Position numbers and translations under genes: made by a program
Assembly: GCA_017163975.1 (NCBI GenBank)
Contig: JAFFSR010000369.1
Location: forward strand, 4,046,001 to 4,110,000
From: Anastatus disparis
Taxonomy: Eukaryota > Arthropoda > Insecta > Hymenoptera > Eupelmidae
Direction of reading: 5' to 3'
DNA: 64,000 bases
Shown here: positions 11,054 through 22,346 of the stretch, in pieces
Numbering within the stretch: position 1 is the first letter of the stretch
How the letters are laid out: each line of letters opens with the position of its first letter
The notes under the pieces: model-generated
Told to the model about the DNA's origin: nothing
The model's input: only the letters and a program-made list of their open reading frames with translations
Databases searched by the model: none

Positions 11054-12735
11054 GGGTAAATCTTTCATAATGTTAAAATTTCACCTGCAACAAATTAAAA
11101 AAAAAAAAATACAGGCACACGTATAAAACTAATTTTCTCTGAATGTTGACGTATTATAATGAAAAAAAAAAATCGTGTTACTCACTTTTAAGGGTAGTCT
11201 TTTTAACAAACATTAAAAGACAGATTTTCGAGTAAATTTTTCATAGTGTTAAAATTTACTTTCAATAAATTAAAAAAAATTGAAGACACATGTATCAAAT
11301 TTATTTTTTTTAAATGTTGATATATTAAAATGATAATAAAAGAAAAAATCGCATTACTCACTTTTGAAGATAGCTTTTTTTAATATAAGACATTTAAATA
11401 TATTCATTATTATCACACCCAGGTATAATATTTTACATATCTCAGATCAGTTTTTTAAGTATTTTGGGCTATAATAGATCATTTTCCATTGAGCTTTTTC
11501 ATTTTTACATGTTTAATATGTTACAGAAAATATTTAAATAAGCAATTTACATTAATAATTACAAAATTTTTTGTAATAAATAAAATATGCCAGAAATGCC
11601 AATTTTTTTGGAAAATTCATTTTTGGCGATTCGGGTATTAAAATTGAGTGATATTAGTTACCCAATGACTTTTGGGATTCCTGATTACAAATCATAAGTG
11701 AGTGGAATATCAATTTATTTTTGCTAAAATTGTCAATCTTAGGGTATGAAATTTGACATGGATTTGTGTAGTTTATGTTTTCGAATAAAAATACTTATAT
11801 TCCTTTTAACCAGATATTTTAGTTTATTTAATAAACATTAAATCTAAAAATTTTAAATTTAAAATCTAGAAACTTCAGTGATGATTCAACTAAACGTTCT
11901 AGGTGTAAGCTATTAAATACATACTAAAACTGAGCTTTTTAAAGTTTAAACTCTTTAGAATTAAAACATTGATAGAAACTAGGTAGTCGATGTAAATTTG
12001 GAAAATTTAATAGCCGGGAAAAATTCAATGATTTCCAGAATACTCGAAATAATACTTCAAAAGCAACTTAAAGATTACATTGAGTATTATAAAATAGTAA
12101 ATTACAAAGTTCACCACAGAGAAAAGGTGAATCAAAGCTTAGGTTTTCATATTAGTGGATAAAAACCTATTTTCAAAAGTGAGTCACGTTTTTTAAGTAT
12201 AATTTCAAACGAACAAAGAACTTTATCTACACTAGGCACACGTTCCTAATAAAAAAATTTCTCTTTGTGATTCTAAATATTACCTTTTGATGTAGTTTAA
12301 AATATCACCGCTGAATAGTCTTTTTTACAGCATCGTATTTTCCAGAAAAAAGTAAAATATATAAATTTTTGGTAACATTTTAATAACCTTTCAGAAAGTA
12401 CTTTTGTTAACAGGCACACACCCATGCTCTTGATTTTCCAAAAGTATGTGTATAGATAAAGCTTTGGTGTGAATTTCAAATCAAAAAAGCAGTAGTCATT
12501 TTTTTTATAGCGGTAATTTATCATTTTACATGGCCTGGTAACATTTAAATTTCAAAAAAAAACCTCTTTTCCCCATCCGCCATAAAATGACACGTCTGAT
12601 TATCATTAAAAATATAACAAAATTAGTTTCTAATAACTCAATAAATCAGTGAACATTTGCTAACAAGATGTGCTATCTCATATTTAGGAGAAATGACGCA
12701 GTAACATGATTTTTAAAAGTATGAAAGAATTACCC
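11054..12735. mobile_element. 1.7 kb non-autonomous transposon nested in the right TIR
   Basis: Aligning the two arms of the 5.2 kb transposon shows an extra 1682 bases here, flanked by ACAT on both sides (11050-11053 and 12736-12739). The uninterrupted left arm carries a single ACAT in reverse complement. The ends GGGTAAATCTTTCATA and TATGAAAGAATTACCC are imperfect inverted repeats. GGG ends with a 4 bp duplication fit the Sola superfamily as I understand it, but no transposase is present. The left part holds a diverged direct duplication (about 11060-11210 and 11225-11380, sharing cacacgtat/cacatgtat and ttactcacttt). Confidence 0.8.
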
Positions 12736-13123
12736 ACATATCTTAGTCATTTTTTAGTCTTTTTTGAAATTTCTTGCACTGAATTAAAGAGGGCTTAAAA
12801 CATAATAAAACAAAATAAGGTTTACCAAAATTCATTGAAAATTGGTAAAACGATAGCCCTCTAAAGTTATTCTCAACATTTTCAGTTTTAACATTTAGTT
12901 TTTGTATGCAATTTTCAAAAGTGCATATCTGATGCAATTTTGATATTTCAGCAAAATAAAAAAATACGTATACCCTTATTTTTAGGGTAGAATAACATAC
13001 TCCATTAGCGCAGTAATTGGTGACTTGAGTGTGTACTGACTGTTCGATTTGAAATGGAATCAGCCATATACGATGATACTATAACATGCGTCTACAAATC
13101 GATTAATCCAAAATTCTTATTAT

Positions 13124-13130
<7 letters not shown>

Positions 13131-13159
<29 letters not shown>
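13131..13159. repeat. (CT)n microsatellite
   Basis: An uninterrupted CT run of about 29 bases. Confidence 0.9.
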
Positions 13160-13162
<3 letters not shown>

Positions 13163-13567
13163 CACAATCACTCACTCACTCACTTTCTAACACAATAGGA
13201 ACATTATTATTATTATTATAGTAATAAATTGATGTAAAAATGTATTACTTGATTATGATGCATTACAAAAACGCGCTCAGATTATTAAAGCTGTTCCTGT
13301 AACACAATAATCTTTCATTGCAAGTCGACATACCAAAATTAAAAAATTTATATCATATATTTCCCTCTCTCTCTCACTCTTTCACTCTCATTCTAATAAT
13401 TATTATTAAATAATAATTTAAATAACGTAAATAACAAAATAAATCCAAAACTACTACTATTCAAAAACCCGCGAAAAAAGCCCGCGCCTAACACATGTAG
13501 AATTAACTCCAGTTACTTATAAACCGAACAATGTCACGTTAACTCTTCCTGTCTCTCTCCCTCCCTT

Positions 13568-13569
<2 letters not shown>

Positions 13570-13644
<75 letters not shown>
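13570..13644. repeat. (CT)n microsatellite, left of a LINE tail
   Basis: A CT run of about 75 bases directly left of the LINE 3' fragment 13645-13779; CT resumes on the other side at 13780-13797. Confidence 0.9.
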
Positions 13645-13647
<3 letters not shown>

Positions 13648-13779
13648 GCTTTTCATCGTTAATTAATTTGAAATATTAATTCGAAATATTATTATTGTTA
13701 TTCGTCGTTGTATTTTCTTATTGTGCTAGACAGGGTGTATACCCTGTCAAGGCCAAATAAAGTTTGTCTATGTCTATGT
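13645..13779 (+). mobile_element. LINE 3' end fragment inserted in (CT)n
   Basis: About 135 bases ending with the hairpin gacagggtgtataccctgtc, the AAATAAAG signal and the short repeat tgtctatgtctatgtc, flanked on both sides by (CT)n. The same end plan is seen at 42481-42541, 45010-45065 and 54757-54812. It is a very short 5'-truncated LINE copy in a microsatellite. Confidence 0.75.
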
Positions 13780-13916
13780 CTCTCTCTCTCTCTCTCTTAT
13801 TCTTCTCTCCACTCCCGTTAGCCCTCACTATCTCTCATTTTCCGATCTCTTTGCCTCTTACCTATACTTCCTTCCCTTTCCTCCTCTCCCCCTTACAGTA
13901 TTCAATATTTATATTC

Positions 13917-14050
13917 TATAATATTACTATTACTACTACTATTACTATTACTACTACTATTACTATTGCTATTACTATTACTACTACTATTACTATTGTT
14001 ATTACTATTACTACTACTATTACTATTACTACTACTATTACTATTACTAT
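13917..14050. repeat. (TAC/TAT)n microsatellite
   Basis: Runs of actact and attactatt alternate for about 130 bases. Confidence 0.85.
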
Positions 14051-14149
14051 TGCTTTACTATATATTTAATTCTAATCTAATTCTAATAGTGTAACTCGCA
14101 ACCTGTGACATACTCATGTTAACGCGTTACATTCTTTCTTAGTATATAG

Positions 14150-14495
14150 GGATTTAATTATTTATGGTTAAAATTCATAATGGAGGCACATTCTTAAGAT
14201 TCTAAAGAACTTATTGCAATGCTAAAAGACAGTATAAAGATAAAAATAAAGACAAAAACTGCATAATAGGATTATCTATGACTACATTGGATAATTAATC
14301 GTATTAAATACTTTTCGTCTTTATTTTTACCCTTACATTGTCTTCCAATATTGCAATAAATCCTTTGGAATGTTAAAAGTGTGCCTCTGCTACGAGTGTT
14401 AGTCATAAATAGTTAAATTTATTAAAATATGATAAAGTGCATAATTCAGATGTAGATAACGTAGAACTCTATGTCGGTATGAGGATTCCCCTTAA
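14150..14495. mobile_element. TTAA fold-back MITE, family F2, left end lost
   Basis: It matches the F2 element at 18175-18579, including the paired blocks ggaggcacattcttaa and gtgcctct, and ends GTCGGTATGAGGATTCCCCTTAA at 14495. The outer part of the left arm is missing. Confidence 0.7.
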
Positions 14496-14632
14496 GTTGT
14501 TAATTATTTTGAATTACCAAAGTGATTCTTAATCAAAAGTATTTACATGGAAGTCATGTATCGTTAAATTACTACCATAAAACTGCCTTTTATTTATAAT
14601 TTATTGGTACAATATATTCAATAATTTATACT

Positions 14633-15424
14633 TTAAGAGAAGGTCGAGTATATCTGTCTTTTTCTAATCAAGGAATTGATTTTATTACAAAAACTAATAA
14701 TTTTAGCAAAAAATAAAGGGAAAGTCGCATCTTGTATCTGAAAAAGCAACATTTTCTTTGATAAGAGAGAATTTATTTTATTGCTTCATTTTCGAGAAAA
14801 TCTTGAAAAACTTAAAAAATAGAGGTTAAGAGGCTGCTGTATCTCTGTCCTTTTCTAATTAAAAAATTGACTTTTTTCCCAAAATTAGCAACAAGAGGCA
14901 AAAATAAAGAGATGGTTTCGATGTGTTTAATAAAATGTAATATTTTCTTTGATTAGTATAAATTAATTTTATTGCTTCGTTTTTAAGAAAAGTTGGAATA
15001 ACTTAAAAAATTAGAAATTAGGGTCAAATAATGGGATTTTCAAGTTATTCCAACTTTTCTTGAAAATAAAGCGGTGGAATTAAATTATTCTTATCAGAGA
15101 AAATATTGCTTTCTATTACACGAATCGAAACCATCTCTTTATTTTTGCCTAAAGCTATTAGTTTTTATAAAAAATAAATTTTAAATAGATTCGGTAAAAC
15201 AGGTAACTGCGTCGGTATACGGCTGACTCTTAAGGTAAACAATTTGGTTTTTTAAGGTTTTCTTGAAAACAAAGCAATAAAATTAATTCTCTCTTATCAA
15301 AAAAAATTTGGCTTTTTCTGATACGAGAGGCGGCTTTCTCTTTATTTTTTGCTAGAGTTATTAGTTTTTACTAAAAATTAATTTTTTTATTAGAAAAGGA
15401 CAGAGATACGTGACCTCCTCTTAA
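14633..15424. mobile_element. TTAA fold-back MITE, family F1, split by a related element
   Basis: The outer copy starts TTAAGAGAAGGTCGAG (14633) and ends CGTGACCTCCTCTTAA (15424). Its centre is interrupted at a TTAA by the element 14826-15233. Taking that out leaves gaggTTAAggtaaacaat, which corresponds to the centre of the intact copies (gaggttagggtggacaat in reverse complement). So a TTAA element inserted into the loop of another of the same broad group. Confidence 0.8.
14826..15233. mobile_element. TTAA fold-back MITE, F1 subtype, nested
   Basis: This 408 bp palindrome begins TTAAGAGGCTGCTGTATCTC and ends GTATACGGCTGACTCTTAA. The inner sequence resembles F1 (ctgtccttttctaat) but the arms differ enough for a subtype. 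TTAA is duplicated at both sides. The half copy at 56454 resembles this subtype. Confidence 0.8.
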
Positions 15425-15674
15425 TTGTTACTTTTATTCAATTAGGATTCAAGTTTGATATTGCACCTTCTTTATAGATTTGTAATTTCAAAGAATTCGA
15501 TTTTATAAGTTTATTATTAAATTGATAAATTACAGATTTTATTTAATAATAATTAATCTTCTTTATTTCGTCAACGCCAAGTACAATGTGTACATCCACT
15601 TTTGAAAATGATATTATTATAATATTTATTTTATATTTAAGTTTTGCATGAACGAAGAATTGTTTTAAAAGCGA

Positions 15675-16003
15675 CCCTACAAAAAAATCTCAGGTGAGAA
15701 ATCAGGTGATTTCTCATGCTAAAATCTCATGTGACAATTTTATTCGTGTTTTAGTTATTGCAAATCATTTTTAATCGATTAAGGACTATTTTTCAAAATT
15801 TTGGACTTGGAAATTTTTTTTTTAAATTCGGACCTAGAAATTTTTTTGAAAAATCAATCCAAATTTCCTAAGTCCAAAATTTTGAAAAATAGTCCTCAAT
15901 CGATTAAAAATGATTTGCAATACCTAAAAAACGAATAAAATTGTCACATGAGATTTTGGCATGAGAAATCACCTGATTTCTCTTCTGAGATTTTTTAGTA
16001 GGG
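15675..16003. mobile_element. Fold-back MITE, about 330 bp
   Basis: The left end CCCTACAAAAAAATCTCAG pairs with the right end CTGAGATTTTTTAGTAGGG, and the arms continue to the centre near 15820-15840, including aaaattttgga and its complement. The target duplication is unclear (GAC lies on both sides). Superfamily not assigned. Confidence 0.7.
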
Positions 16004-16199
16004 GACGTACTCTGGGCGTCAAAGGATTGAATAATATAATAATATTTTTATTTTAAAATCACAATAATATCATTTATTTTTTCATTTTCAGCTTTTAATA
16101 AAATAATTAACAACAGAATCGTTTTCCACGCAGAATGAAATAATGTAGTGGAACGTTCACTGAAATATTGCGCTAAAACGTTATCATAAGGTTACAGCA

Positions 16200-17180
16200 A
16201 CCTGTTCTATACACCGCTAAAAGGTTTCATGAAAAATAGCAGTGCAATGTAACTGCAACCTTGCTGCAAGATTTCAGAAAATAATTTAAGAAACATTTCA
16301 GAATAGGTTTTCGAAACATTTCTGCAAGGTTTTATGAAACGTTTCAAGAAACATTGCAAAAAATCTTTCATGAAAGGTTCCAGCAAGGTTTCTGCAAGGT
16401 TTCATAGAATATTTCAAGAAATTTTGCAGAAATCTTCCATTAAAGTTTTCTGCAAGGTTTTCAGCCAGGTTTCGAGAACATTACGCGGAATATTGCAAGA
16501 AAATTTTTATGGAAGGTTACAGCAAGATTTCATGGAATATTTACAGAAACTTCGCAAAAATCTTTCATAAAAGTTTTCTGTAAGGTTTCCAGCCAAGTTT
16601 TGAAAACATTGCACGAAATGTTGCAAAAAATCTTTTATGATAGGTCGCTGCAAGGATTTTAGCAAGTATTGTGAAACATTTTAAGAAACCTTTCATAAAA
16701 GATTCCATCAGGGTTTCGGCAAGGTTTCATGAAACGTTTGAAAAATAATTCAAGAAACCTTTAATAAAAGATTGCTGCAAGGTTTCTATAAGGTTTTATA
16801 AATAAGTTTGAGAATCTCTGCAAAGTCTTGTCATGAAAGGTTTAGGCTAAGCTTTTGACAAGGTTTTAAAAACTTTTTAAGAAATAACAAACTTTAATGA
16901 AAGGTTGATGCATGGTTTCCGATAAGGTTTCGTGAAGTAAGTTTGCACAAGCTTTATATAAAAGTTTTCTGCAACATTGGCAATCGAATTTCATTTTATG
17001 AAAGGTTGCAGCAAGATTTTCAGCAAGATTTCAGAAACATTTCGAAAAATCTTTAATAACAGGTTTCAGCAGGTTTCTGCAAGGTTTTAGCAAGGTTTCA
17101 TAAAACATTTCAAGAATTATTGCGAGAAATTTTTCGTAAACAATTTTTGCAATGTTTTCGGCAAAGTTTCAAAAACAATT
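16200..17180. repeat. Degenerate tandem repeat, unit about 65 bp
   Basis: A motif close to tttcatgaaaggtt...gcaaggtttctgcaagg recurs near 16368, 16432, 16502, 16558, 16628, 16689, 16760, 16829, 16890, 16996 and 17051, mostly 56 to 71 bases apart. Related sequence lies at 23710-23790 and 56341-56450. The open frame at 16334-16570 is a by-product of the repeat. Confidence 0.75.
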
Positions 17181-17393
17181 TTAAAAAATCGCGTAATGTG
17201 TACTAGATAATTTAAAGACGTCTACATTGAAATGTAAGCACACATTACTTGCATATTAATAAATTTATTTCATGAATGCAGTAAATTTGATTTATATTTA
17301 CATAAATTCCAAAGTTAAATTGCTATATAGGCAACTATAAAATGGAAGTATCGCCATCATAAGTTTTATGTTATTTAAGGTATCAGGGCTGAG

Positions 17394-17803
17394 TTAAGAG
17401 CATGACGAAGCTGTCCGCCTTCTAATAATATTTCCAATTCTAACTTATGAATAAACAATGCGTTTAATCGAGTTTTTTTGCTACGAAGAAAAAATTTCTA
17501 AGATTAAACTCTAGTGCGGACAGCTCAAGAAATCCACCAAAATATTATACATACAAAGTTATAATAAAAACTTTCAATGTTTCGTATTTTTAGGTTAGGT
17601 TTGTCGAGTTTGATATCTAATTTCCAATTCAAGCTCATAAAAAAATAACAAGTCCAAATGATTTTTTATTTTAACAAAAATTATTGTATTAATATAGCTT
17701 TAGTGCGGACAAGTCATTATATTTATTTAATTTATGAATTTAAAAAGATATTGATAAAATAAAAAGGCAAAACTCGATTGCTGCAGCTCCTACATCCCGT
17801 TAA
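17394..17803. mobile_element. TTAA element, family F4, first in a chain
   Basis: It starts TTAAGAGCATGACGAAGCTG and ends CAGCTCCTACATCCCGTTAA. Two other copies lie at 18966-19377 and 21042-21829. Unlike F1 to F3 it has only short inverted ends. Its right TTAA (17800-17803) is also the left TTAA of the next element. Confidence 0.8.
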
Positions 17804-18178
17804 GGGGAGACACAAGTAAAACACACAAAAAATGAGGTTTTTTAGTTTTAACTTTTGATCCGTAGCACCTACAATGTTATCCATACGTAATGTTGTTCAA
17901 AATCATCTAAAGAATCTATAAAAAAATTTTCAGCTTGAAATATTAAAAACTGTGGGACTAGTTCCATTTTAACGACTGCTCGATTCAGTGATAAGTGAGG
18001 AAGCGTTAAAATGGAACTAGTCCCACAGTTTTTAATATTTCGAGCTGAAAATTTTTTTATAGATTCTTTAGATGATTTTGAACAACATTACGCATGGATA
18101 ACATTGTAGGTGCTACGGATCAAAAGTTAAAACTAAAAAACCTCATTTTTTGTGTGTTTTACTTGTGTCTCCCCTTAA
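17800..18178. mobile_element. TTAA fold-back MITE, family F3, near-perfect palindrome
   Basis: It starts TTAAGGGGAGACACAAG and ends CTTGTGTCTCCCCTTAA. The arms are about 165 bases and nearly identical, with a loop of roughly 30 bases around 17975-18003. The high arm identity suggests a young copy or arm homogenisation. It shares a TTAA with both neighbours. Confidence 0.85.
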
Positions 18179-18579
18179 GGGGAATCCTCATACCGACATA
18201 GAGTTCTACCTTATCTATATTTAAATTATGAATATTATTAAAAATTTAACTATTCATGACTGAAATTCGTAGGAGAGGCACATTCTTAACATGCCAAAGA
18301 ATTTATTGCAACGTTAAAAGACAATATAAGGGTAAAAATAAAGGCGAAAACTGCTTAATACGATTAACTTTTCAATGTAGTTATGAATAATCGTATTATG
18401 CAGTTTTTTTCTTCATTTTCACTGTTATTCTGTCTTTTAACGTTGCAATAAATTCTTTAGAATGTTAAGAATGTGCCTCTTCTATGAATTTTAGTCAAAA
18501 ATAATAAAATTTTTATTTAAATGCATAATTTAAATATAGATAAGGTAGATCTCTGTGCCGGTATGAGGACACCCCTTAA
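18175..18579. mobile_element. TTAA fold-back MITE, family F2, full length
   Basis: It starts TTAAGGGGAATCCTCATACCG and ends CGGTATGAGGACACCCCTTAA, with arms of about 180 bases. It shares TTAA 18175-18178 with F3 and TTAA 18576-18579 with the next element. A second, truncated copy lies at 14150-14495. Confidence 0.85.
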
Positions 18580-19645
18580 AGGCTGAAAAAAATCAAATTT
18601 AAATCAATTGATAAACTTTTTTCTTTTAATATTTATTAATGAAATGTTCTTAATATTAAATATATGTTAAATACAAGATTTTGGTCTATAAATAATTTTA
18701 AAAAATCTTATCTGATGATTGAAATCTTTTACTTTAGTCAAACACTTGATTTTGGTGATTACCACAGGCTTCCTCCGGAAATTTTTATCAAGTTGACTTT
18801 GAAATTTCCAGAGATTTTCACAAAATAACAGTCTAAGTTTCGAAAAAAAAAAGAATTTAAAGGTTTTGTTTGGAGAAAGTAGATATTTTTGTGAATTTTA
18901 TGTATGTAATTTGATTCAACATTTACTTAAACTTGTTTCATCAAAATGTCAGCACTGTTTTTTTGTTAAGAGCATGACGATGCTGCGCGCCTCCTAATAA
19001 TATTTCCAATCCTTACTTATGAATAAACGATGCGTTTAATTGAGTTTTTTTTACTACAAAGGAAAAATTTGTAAGATTAAACTCTAGTGCGAACAACTCA
19101 AGAAATCCACCAAAATACTATACATAAAAAGTTATACTACAAACTTTCAATGTATCGTATTTTAAGGTTAGATTTGTTGAGTTTAATATCTAATTTCCGA
19201 TCCAAACTCATAAAGAAGTAACAAGTCTAAATGATTTTTTATTTTAACAAAAATTATTATATTAACATAGCTTAAGTGCCGACAAGTCATTATATTTGTT
19301 TAATTTATGAATTGGAAAAGATATGAATAAAATAAGAAAAGCAAAACTCGATTGTTGCAGCTCCGACATCCCGTTAAGATATATAAATTGAAGATCTCTG
19401 GAAATTTTGAAGTTAATTTGTTCAAATGGCCTGAGAAAGCCCCCGTGGTAACCACCAAGATAGACAAAATCAAGATATTTAAACAAAAAATGTTAAGCAT
19501 TGGATAAGATTTTTTTAAATCATTCCTGGACTAAAAAACTCTTGTATTTAATATATGTTTGAGTTAAGAAAAAGTTTCATCAATAAATATTATAAGAAAA
19601 GAAATTTATTATAACATTTAAATTTGATTTCGTTTCAAGCTTTAA
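18576..19645. mobile_element. TTAA fold-back element, family F9, split by an F4 copy
   Basis: The left arm (18576-18850, starting TTAAAGGCTG) and right arm (about 19385-19645, ending AAGCTTTAA) are reverse complements with moderate divergence; both contain atctctggaaatttt-type and gtggtaa-type blocks. The centre is occupied by the F4 copy 18966-19377. It shares its left TTAA with F2, completing a run of four joined elements. Confidence 0.8.
18966..19377. mobile_element. TTAA element, family F4, nested in F9
   Basis: It starts TTAAGAGCATGACGATGCTG and ends CAGCTCCGACATCCCGTTAA. It is close to 17394-17803 over its whole length and lies in the loop of the F9 palindrome. The open frames at 19262-19500 are chance frames in the repeat. 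Confidence 0.8.
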
Positions 19646-19853
19646 CTCAGTCCACTATTAAAAATGCGTATATGTGCAAGAAATTTCAAACAGTTTAAGT
19701 TTTGCCAAATAAAATATTCTTTAAATTTATACAGTCAAATTTTTACTAATTTTATAAGTGTTAAGACATTTTACTGAGATTCAATAGAACAATCAATTTT
19801 TCTGTGAATTAAGAGATTAGATTCACTAATTAATCAATAATTATATGCCAGTA

Positions 19854-20291
19854 CACGGAAAGACTGACGCACCGCTATATGTAATGTTCGTCACAGGTTT
19901 TAGCAGTGAACGACACCATAATAGCAATGATTTTTCTTACCAACTTACCTGATATTATAAATATGTTGGCTGTTTTGTTAAAAATACAGATTGAATAACG
20001 CAAGGGATTTTTTGTGCAGAAAAATTAAATTTTCCTGTGTATGAAAATTGAAAGAATGAAATTTTGAATATTTGCTTCATATTTTTAAGTATAAATGCAT
20101 ATGCATAACCTATAACTGTCTAATGTTTTATGGATAGCAGCAATACATAGTACGATAAATGACAAACATATCGCATCGAAATGACATACATCGCCAAACG
20201 CTGTGAAGAGCACAACGCTCAGCGATGTATTTTTTTACACGTTCATGATGATACGTGACATTACAAATACAGATGTGTTAGTTTTTTCGTG
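19854..20291. mobile_element. 438 bp MITE with CACGGAAA/TTTTTCGTG ends and TA duplication
   Basis: The left end CACGGAAAGACTGACGCACC pairs imperfectly with the right end in reverse complement, and both continue into tgtaatgt blocks. TA flanks both ends (19852-19853, 20292-20293). An inner hairpin lies around 20190-20230 (cgctgtgaag...acgctcagcg). Probably Tc1/mariner-like by its duplication. Confidence 0.65.
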
Positions 20292-20424
20292 TAAGATACA
20301 AATTCTTAAACAATTTTGATGGCACTAAATAAGTCATAAACAATTAGGCAAATACATTGATGAAGAAATAAATAATTTTTTCGTGTATAATTACTTTCCC
20401 AGAGAAAATAATTTTTGCAGACAA

Positions 20425-21014
20425 CCCTAATAAAAATTTAATTTGTTCATAACTATTAAAAATTATTTTAATCAATTCACAACTGTTTAAAAATGATGAA
20501 AATCCTTCAAAATAATCGAAAAGTGTAAATTTTCGGGTCTCTAAAACAGTTATAAATAGTCTTGAACGGTTTTAAAAAGCTTTGAACCGTTTTAAACTGT
20601 TTTAAAATTTTTTAAACTTTTGATTTGTTAATTATTTGGTTTTTGAAAATTTAATCAGTTGAAAATTGTTTTAAATTGTTTTAAACTGTTCAAAATAGTT
20701 CGAAACTGTTTAAAACTATTTAAAACTGTTCAAAACTGTAAAAAATTGTTGAAACTATTTAAAACCGTTTAAAACGTTTATATCTGTGTAAAATTATTCC
20801 AAAAAATAATTCACCATGCTTAGTAAACTTTAAATAAAAAAGCTAAGAAGTGTTTAAAACTGTTCGAAATTGTTCATAACTGTTTAGAATTGATCAAAAC
20901 TCTTTAAAACTGTTTGAAATTGTTTGGAATGTCTGAAAATTTATCCTATTAGACAGTTTTACGCAGTTTTGAACAATTTTAAACAGTTTTAAACAAATTA
21001 TATTTTTATCAGGG
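20425..21014. mobile_element. 590 bp MITE built of degenerate ~10 bp units
   Basis: The ends CCCTAATAAAAATTTAATTTG and its partner CCCTGATAAAAATATAATTTG (reverse complement of the right end) form the TIR. The interior is a long run of variants of tgtttaaaac in both orientations. No coding capacity; target duplication not defined. Confidence 0.65.
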
Positions 21015-21041
21015 AGGAAAATTTAAATTGTATTAAAATAC

Positions 21042-21829
21042 TTATGAACATGACGAAACTGCTCCTCCTCTGATAATATTTCCAATCCTAGTTTAAGAGT
21101 AAACGGTGCGATTAATCGAATTTTTTTGCTATAGTAAAAAAATTTGTAAAATTAAACTTGAGTGCAGACAATTCAAGAAATCCACCAAAATACTATACAT
21201 AAGTTATATACAAACTTTCAGTTTATCGTATTTTGAGGTTAGGTTTGTTGAGCTTGATATCTCATTTCCAATCCAAGTATATAAAAAAAATACAAGTCCA
21301 AATGATTTTTTATTTTAACAAAAATTATTGTTTTAAGGACATATAAAACGGATACTACACCTGTACTCTTAATTTTGACTATCTTTTAATTTTATTGCAA
21401 TATTTTAAGAAAAAAAATGCATTAGCTTGTACTATGTACCGTGAAGATCATTCAGCTGAATTTTCAAATGAATTCATTCATTAATTTTTTAGAATTTCAG
21501 ATTTCTTTTACAAATTCTAAAAATGTTAAACTTTAATTTTGGAACCCAAAATTCTAAAAAATTAATGAATGAATTTATTTCAAAATTTAACAAAATAATC
21601 TTCATAGTAAATACTACCAGCAGAAGCATTAATTTTCCTCAAATTTTGCAATAGAATGAAAATATAGACCAAATTCATGAGTACGGGTGTAGTGTCTGTT
21701 TCATATCCTTTTAATATAGCTTTAGTGCGGACAAGTCATTATATTTGTTTAAATTATTATGAATTAAAAAACATATCAATAAAATAAAAAAAAGCAAAGT
21801 CGATTCCAGCTGCTCCGTCATCCCGTTAA
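21042..21829. mobile_element. TTAA element, family F4, split by an F5 MITE
   Basis: The left end is degenerate (ttatgaacatgacgaaactg) and the right end is tgctccgtcatcccgTTAA. An F5 MITE (21333-21714) sits at the TTAA that in the other F4 copies reads attgtattaatatagc, giving a direct empty-site proof of TTAA duplication. Confidence 0.8.
21333..21714. mobile_element. TTAA fold-back MITE, family F5
   Basis: It starts TTAAGGACATATAAAACGGA and ends TCATATCCTTTTAA. Both arms carry ctacacctgtactc or its complement and pair toward the centre. A second copy, enlarged by insertions, is 57112-58642. The host F4 element gives the empty site. Confidence 0.85.
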
Positions 21830-22346
21830 GCGAACTAATCAATGAATTATTCTACAAAAAATCAGATAAATTTTTTTTTGTTTTTATTAAATAATTAAAT
21901 TTGGTTTAAATCATTTTTACACAAAAAATTATGTGATTATATGAAAAAAATTTAATTTGTTAACATAAGAAAAATAATTTCACCGACCTTCATTTTTCAC
22001 GCTTTTTATTAATTATATATATCTTTATGAGTTAGTATTGTTCTACGTGGGTCGTTAAATATCATTTCAATACTACAGGTCTTTAATTTTTATTTCTTTT
22101 TCTTATTAAATATGTGAAATTTAAACATTAAAAAATTATTTTTATTTGTGGTGTGATTAATCAAGATATTAAATATTATATATTTCTTATATTTGAAATT
22201 TTATAAACTCTTTAAGTCATGTTTCATATTTTAATTAAGTAATTAATCAATTCATCAAAAAAACGACAAATTATGCAACCAGAATGGAGTTGCTAGATAC
22301 AAGCTAAAATCAGATGAAGAAAAATTAATACAACAATAACTAGCTC

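Larger units (their letters stand above)
7821..13068 (+). mobile_element. 5.2 kb DNA transposon with long TIRs
   Basis: The ends TATGGCTGATTCC and GGAATCAGCCATA begin inverted repeats of about 550 bases: left arm 7821-8368, right arm 10836-13068 once a nested insertion (11054-12735) is removed. The arms match closely over their length, which points to fairly recent activity. Between them lie the broken transposase pieces at 8551-10408. The flanks allow a TA target duplication, but the palindromic ATAT at the junction makes this ambiguous. The superfamily is not assigned. Confidence 0.85.

Noticed and set aside
16334..16570. Lys/Phe/Ser-rich 78-codon frame
   Set aside because: It is a translation of the ~65 bp tandem repeat and is not supported outside it.
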